Origin: Lysobacteraceae bacterium
Lineage (GTDB): Bacteria; Pseudomonadota; Gammaproteobacteria; Xanthomonadales; Xanthomonadaceae
Assembly: GCA_004297225.1 (NCBI GenBank)
Contig: SCUI01000013.1
Span: forward strand, 186,001-250,000
Direction of reading: 5' to 3'
DNA: 64,000 nucleotides
Below are positions 59,977 to 64,000 of the stretch, one piece after another; position 1 is the first letter of the stretch, and every line of letters begins with the position of its first letter. The position numbers and the translations under genes were made by a program. The notes beneath the pieces are model-generated. The model saw only the letters and a list, made by a program, of their open reading frames with translations, had not been told where the DNA came from and searched no databases.

Positions 59977-62139
59977 TTACGCCAGCGGATCCGTGCCGGG
60001 GCGGCGCATCGATTCCTCGAACAGCACGTGCTGGTTGCGCCCGCGTTCCTTGGCCCGGTACAGGGCGATGTCCGCGTCCAGCAGCACCTCGTCGGTGGCG
60101 CGGCGCGCATCGCCCGATACCGCCACGCCGATGCTGGCGCTGGTGTGCAGCTGCCGCTCGCCGACCGCCACCGGCCTGGCCAGGGCGGCGATGATCCGTT
60201 CGGCGACGTGGCTGGCGTCGCTGCTCGCCTCCAGCCGCTCCAGCAGGACCGCGAATTCGTCGCCGGACAGGCGCGCGACCACGTCCGGCTCGCGCACGAT
60301 GTCCTTCAGCCGCGTAGCGACCTCGCACAGCACGTCGTCCCCGGCCAGGTGCCCGAGGTTGTCGTTGATCTGCTTGAAGCGGTCCACGTCGATGTAGAGC
60401 AGCGCGAACGGCCGCGACGGATCGCGCCGGAGCTGCGCGATCGCGCGGTCGACGCGGTCGAGCAGGTAGACGCGGTTCGGCAGGCCGGTGAGCGGGTCGT
60501 GCATCACCTGGTGGCGCAGCCGCGCCTCGGCCTCCTCGCGCTGGGCGACCTGTTCGCGCAACTCGCGGGTGCGCTTCTCGACGCGGGCTTCCAGTTGCGC
60601 ATTGGCCTCGCGCAAGGCTTCCGCGGCGCGGCGGCGGCGCAGGCTGTTGGCGATCTGGTGCGCGGCGAACGCGAGCAGCTCGGCGTCGCGGGCGTCGTAG
60701 CCGCGCGCCTGCGAATACGACTGCACGGCGACGGTACCGATCGGCCCATCCACGCCCAGCAGCGGTGCGCCCAGCCAGCTGGTCGAGGCGCTGTCGACGT
60801 AGCGGGGGTCGACCTCGCCGGCGCGGATCAGTTCCAGCATGCGCGCGCCGCCCACCACCTGCGGCTGGCCCGTGCGCAGCACGTACTCGGTGAGGCCGCG
60901 GCCGGAACTGCGCGGCGACCAGTCGGTCTCGCACGCGTCGACGGCGTACGGGAAGCTGACTTCGCGGCCGTCGTCCGAGAGCAGGGCGATGTAGAAGTTG
61001 CGCGCGTCGATCAGCCCGCCGACGATCTGGTGCACGCTGCGGTAGAACGCGTCGCTGCTGTCCTCGCTGGTGGCCAGCGCCGCCAGCCGGTACAACGCCG
61101 CCTGCAGGCGCTCGCCGCGCTGGCGCTCGGCCACTTCGCGGCTGAGGTCGCGGTTGGCCTGCGCCAGCTGCCGCGTGCGCTCCTCCACCCGCTGCTCCAG
61201 CTGTTCCTGGGCGCCCTTGCGCTCGAGCGCGGTGAGGATGTGCTCGGCCACGAACGAGAGCAGGGTCATGTCGGCGCTGGTGTAGCGCGTGCCTTCCAGG
61301 TAGCTCTGCACCACCAGCGCGCCGAGCACGCGGCCGTCGCGCAGCATCGGCACGCCGAGCCAGTCGGTGCTGTCGGCGCCATGCAGCGACAGCGGGCCCG
61401 ACATCTGCGCGCGCAATTCCTCGGTGCTGCCCATCATCGGCCGCGCGTCCTTGACCAGGTACCAGGTCAGGCCGTGCTGGATGCGCGACATCGGCACGAC
61501 CTCGCCGGCGGGCGGGCCGTCCTGGTCCATGGTGTCGGCGAAATAGGCGAAGCGCAGGCTGTCGGTCGCCTCGTCGTACAGCGCGATGTAGAAGTTCTCC
61601 GCGTACATCAGCCCGGAGATGATCGAATGCAGGCCGCGGAGCATGTCCGGCATGTCCAGTTCCGAACCGGCCATGTCGGCGATCGCGTAAAGGGCGCGCT
61701 GCAGTTGCTCGGCCTTCTCCAGGTGGGAAACGTCGGCGCGCAGGCGCTGCAGCGCCAGCAATTCGGCCAGGCGGCGCCCGGCCAGTTCGCAATCGCGCCT
61801 GGCCCTGGCGCCGGCGGGCAGCGGCGATTCCAGCCGCACCAGGGCGACGGCGCCACCGGGCTCGTCGCACAGCAGCAGGCTGCGCGGATCGGCGCCGCCA
61901 CCGGCGCGGCAGGCGGCCACCTCGCGGACGGCGCGGGCCAGCTGCGCATCGTCGGCAGCCGGCTCGCTGGCGATGGCTTCAGGCCAGCGTGGCGAGGAGA
62001 ACGCGCAGGCGATCCCGACCGGCAGCGTGGCTGCCAGCGCGGCGATCACATCCCGCGGCGTCTTGGCGACGAGCAAGGCTGTGCTGAATTCGTGTCCCTG
62101 GTCGCATTGGGGCGATCCGGGGCTGCAATCTGGGTGCAT
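59977..62139 (-). CDS. Diguanylate cyclase with two GAF domains
   Basis: A 720-residue cytoplasmic signalling protein. After a divergent N-terminal region come GAF 1 (about 145-320), a coiled coil (KGAQEQLEQRVEERTRQLAQ), GAF 2 (about 350-510), a second coiled coil and a GGDEF domain (about 550-710). The catalytic loop is LSGDEFAVLL, i.e. SGDEF, a variant found in active cyclases, and the substrate region HDPLTGLPNR and YIDVDRFKQINDNLGH is intact. It should make cyclic di-GMP in response to GAF ligands, which are unknown. Confidence 0.92.
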   Translation of the reverse strand: MHPDCSPGSPQCDQGHEFSTALLVAKTPRDVIAALAATLPVGIACAFSSPRWPEAIASEPAADDAQLARAVREVAACRAGGGADPRSLLLCDEPGGAVALVRLESPLPAGARARRDCELAGRRLAELLALQRLRADVSHLEKAEQLQRALYAIADMAGSELDMPDMLRGLHSIISGLMYAENFYIALYDEATDSLRFAYFADTMDQDGPPAGEVVPMSRIQHGLTWYLVKDARPMMGSTEELRAQMSGPLSLHGADSTDWLGVPMLRDGRVLGALVVQSYLEGTRYTSADMTLLSFVAEHILTALERKGAQEQLEQRVEERTRQLAQANRDLSREVAERQRGERLQAALYRLAALATSEDSSDAFYRSVHQIVGGLIDARNFYIALLSDDGREVSFPYAVDACETDWSPRSSGRGLTEYVLRTGQPQVVGGARMLELIRAGEVDPRYVDSASTSWLGAPLLGVDGPIGTVAVQSYSQARGYDARDAELLAFAAHQIANSLRRRRAAEALREANAQLEARVEKRTRELREQVAQREEAEARLRHQVMHDPLTGLPNRVYLLDRVDRAIAQLRRDPSRPFALLYIDVDRFKQINDNLGHLAGDDVLCEVATRLKDIVREPDVVARLSGDEFAVLLERLEASSDASHVAERIIAALARPVAVGERQLHTSASIGVAVSGDARRATDEVLLDADIALYRAKERGRNQHVLFEESMRRPGTDPLA

Positions 62140-62244
62140 GGGTCCCCCTGGATCCGGAGGGTACCGTCCGGATTGCCCGGGAGGCGTGATGGCCGTCGCG
62201 CGACGGGATTCCGGGGAACGGGATGCGCATCCCGTTCATGTGCG

Positions 62245-63123
62245 TCATCCGCGGCGCATGCGCTCCGCCGCCAGCGCGCCCAGGCCGTACAGGCGGGCGA
62301 TTCGCCCGAAAGCCAGCATCGCCACGATGCCCTGGGCGGCAAGGAACCCGGACACGGCCGCGCCGCCGTCCACGCGCAGCCGAAGCCATGCGAACAGCAG
62401 CGCCAGGCCATAGCCCGCGACGCTGGCGACCACGTAGACGAGCAGCGTCGCCAGCGGCCGCCGCAGCAGGAGCTTGAGGCCCCGCCACCAGGCACGGATG
62501 ACCGAGCGCAGCGCCATGTCGGCGCCGAGCCAGCCACGGCCGGCTTCGACCGAGGCGTGGGCAAGCACGAACAGCACGCCGGCCACGATCATGCCGTTGC
62601 GCGCCGCGGCTTCGGCCTCTGACGCGAGCACGGCGTCCTCGGCGCCCGAGGCGAACGCGGCCATCGCGCCGCTGCCGGCCAGCAACGCCAGGCCCAGCGG
62701 CAGCGCCGACCACAGCAGCATGCGCGACAGCCGCCAGTATTCGGCCAGGCCGCCGCGCACCAGTTCGCCGAAGCCCAGCGTGCGTCCGGCGCGCATGGAC
62801 GCGACCACCATGCCGGTCAGCCACGGCGACAGCAGCAGCATCAGCACGGTGCTGGCGCCGAGGCTGCCGGGGATCCACGCCAGGTGGTCGCCCATTTCCA
62901 GCAGCCCCTCCAGCAGCAACGGCAGGTTGCGGTCGCTGGCGATGTCTTCGCCGTGCAGGGCGGTGCCGAATACCGATGCCAGCGAACTCCACAGCGGCAG
63001 CGCGACCAGCAGCGTCGGCAACAGGGTAGCCAGGATCCAGAGGAGCCAGAGTCGCCATTGCAACGCGGACTTCAGGCCGAGGACGGCGGCGCCCAGGCCG
63101 CCGCGGCGAGGGGTGCGGTTCAT
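62245..63123 (-). CDS. Integral membrane protein of unknown function
   Basis: A 292-residue protein with about six hydrophobic segments, starting with LWLLWILATLLPTLLVALPL. The layout (pairs of helices around polar loops such as MRAGRTLGFGELVRGGLAEYW) resembles uncharacterised GlpM/DUF-type membrane proteins. Its ATG overlaps the stop of the peptidase-like gene upstream by 4 nt, so the two probably work together. Confidence 0.65.
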   Translation of the reverse strand: MNRTPRRGGLGAAVLGLKSALQWRLWLLWILATLLPTLLVALPLWSSLASVFGTALHGEDIASDRNLPLLLEGLLEMGDHLAWIPGSLGASTVLMLLLSPWLTGMVVASMRAGRTLGFGELVRGGLAEYWRLSRMLLWSALPLGLALLAGSGAMAAFASGAEDAVLASEAEAAARNGMIVAGVLFVLAHASVEAGRGWLGADMALRSVIRAWWRGLKLLLRRPLATLLVYVVASVAGYGLALLFAWLRLRVDGGAAVSGFLAAQGIVAMLAFGRIARLYGLGALAAERMRRG

Positions 63124-64000
63124 AGGCTCACCAGCAAGGAGAAGAAGGCTTGCAACGCGGCGCCGAACTGGGTGGCGAGCCGGCGCGGGGCCGGGCTGTC
63201 GGCTTCCAGCGTCCGGCTGTTGTCGATGCGGGTGGCGTCGAGGTAGTGCCTGCCCTCGGGATCCAGCTGCACCGACACCGCTTTCGCGTGCCGGGTCCAC
63301 TCGAAGCGTTGCCAGGGCCGCGTGCCGCTGAAGCTGGCGGTTGCGGTGCTGCCGTCGGCGAAGGTGACGCGCAGGGTCTGCGGCACGTCGGTGCCGGCCC
63401 GGCGCACCAGCACCGAGGTGCGGTACGGGAACGGGCCGGTGCCGGGCTTCGCATCCGGGTTGGCCTTCTTCCAGGCCTTGCGCTTGTCCTCGACCGCCTT
63501 GGCCAGGTCCTTGCTCGTGAGCTCCACGCGCTTGCCCTGGTGCATCACGTAGCCGGGCTGCGGCAGGACCTCGTTGCTGCGGAAGCCGGCGATCGAATCG
63601 TCGACCGGGGCGACGCCGTAGACCTGGTCGGCGAACACCCGCGCAACGACATCGGGGCGACCGGTGCCCTCGGCCAGTGCGGCGCGCAGGTCGGCGATGC
63701 TCGGGTGGCGGAACTTCCAGCGCTCGTAGTACAGCTTGAACGCGCGCTCCAGCGCCGGCGTGCCGACTTCGGCCTCGAGGTCGCGCATCGTCGTCGCGGT
63801 GCGTGAATAGACGGTGCCGTAGCTGCTGCCGGACATCCATCCCCAGGAATTGCTGCCGAGCGGATCGGCTGGATGCCTGGACATCGCGCGCATGCGATCG
63901 ACCTCGAACCCCGGCAGGCTCAGGTCGATGCCGAGTTTTTTCGTCAGCGGACTGGCCAGGTGGATGTTGCGCCCCTCGGCGCGAAGCATGCGCTGGTTCC
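63120..64000 (-). CDS. M1-family metallopeptidase-like protein, C-terminal part
   Basis: The gene runs off the right edge; 293 codons of its 3' part are visible. The region includes YGTVYSRTATTMRDLEAEVG followed by ALERAFKLYYERWKFRHPSIADLRAALAEG, which matches the helical portion downstream of the zinc site in M1 peptidases, then a beta-rich C-terminal domain. The catalytic HExxH lies outside the window, so activity cannot be judged. It is coupled to the membrane-protein gene that follows. Confidence 0.7.
   Translation of the reverse strand, partial: NQRMLRAEGRNIHLASPLTKKLGIDLSLPGFEVDRMRAMSRHPADPLGSNSWGWMSGSSYGTVYSRTATTMRDLEAEVGTPALERAFKLYYERWKFRHPSIADLRAALAEGTGRPDVVARVFADQVYGVAPVDDSIAGFRSNEVLPQPGYVMHQGKRVELTSKDLAKAVEDKRKAWKKANPDAKPGTGPFPYRTSVLVRRAGTDVPQTLRVTFADGSTATASFSGTRPWQRFEWTRHAKAVSVQLDPEGRHYLDATRIDNSRTLEADSPAPRRLATQFGAALQAFFSLLVSL

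Noticed and set aside
59977-62139. Inactive GGDEF protein because the loop reads SGDEF
   Set aside because: SGDEF occurs in active cyclases and the other substrate residues are present, so loss of activity is not supported.
1-64000. CRISPR array, rRNA or tRNA genes
   Set aside because: No regularly spaced repeats, no conserved rRNA segments and no tRNA-like T-loop/acceptor patterns were found by eye.

Overview
The window is a gene-dense, very GC-rich bacterial chromosome segment. Gene content (UbiA/UbiG/UbiB-type enzymes, LipA, GspA/GspB, DbpA, DODA-type dioxygenase, YbbA/YbbP/TesA), strong wobble-position GC bias and GTAG-headed palindromic repeats at 3' ends of genes point to a gammaproteobacterium of the Xanthomonadaceae (Lysobacter/Luteimonas/Stenotrophomonas neighbourhood). 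The family assignment is inferred. I see no rRNA, tRNA, CRISPR, transposase or prophage structural gene.

Layout. 1-2.9 kb: edge of a lipoprotein phosphodiesterase-like gene, small exported proteins, an exported methyltransferase-fold protein, a winged-helix regulator with a membrane partner, and an NTF2-like protein. 2.9-4.6 kb: urocanate hydratase (hutU) with no other hut gene beside it. 4.6-13.5 kb: a compact defence island in one tight operon, hsdR-hsdS-rhuM-prrC-like-hsdM, followed 37 nt later by a GIY-YIG nuclease fused to a RAMA-like domain. The 392-residue ATPase before hsdM carries the R-x3-E...H signature of PrrC/RloC anticodon nucleases, so the locus looks like a restriction system guarded by a tRNA-cleaving suicide enzyme.

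13.5-18.6 kb: a lipoprotein, a frameshifted glutathione transferase, a DUF4199 protein, an Lpp-like lipoprotein next to an L,D-transpeptidase, lipA, a 390-nt gap, and a host-attachment-family gene broken by an in-frame TAG. 18.7-24.9 kb: an ABC1/UbiB kinase, then a five-gene coupled operon (EboE-like isomerase, LuxS homologue, EboD-like sugar-phosphate cyclase, UbiG-type methyltransferase, EboC-like UbiA prenyltransferase) behind an FNR/Anr-like box. This resembles the ebo/edb cluster of algae, cyanobacteria and pseudomonads, but with LuxS and a methyltransferase in place of EboA/B/F. It is the best candidate here for an undescribed pathway.

24.9-38.3 kb: TPR protein, esterase, DODA dioxygenase and DoxX divergent from a LysR regulator; an atypical zinc-ribbon SDR coupled to dbpA; a hybrid histidine kinase coupled to a KaiC-like ATPase; FrnE-type DsbA, SRPBCC protein, MATE pump and an oxidoreductase-like mini-protein. 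38.4-48.4 kb: an ABC ATPase with a permease-M1 aminopeptidase fusion, the YbbP/YbbA transporter divergent from tesA, and a small acidic protein coupled to a cysteine-synthase-family enzyme. 48.4-49.5 kb: an Xre/RES toxin-antitoxin pair with a palindromic operator. 49.6-64 kb: GNAT, penicillin acylase, ClpP-fold lipoprotein, DUF2207-LemA pair, DoxX, GspB-GspA, EamA transporter, GAF-GAF-GGDEF protein, a membrane protein and the 3' part of an M1-like peptidase.
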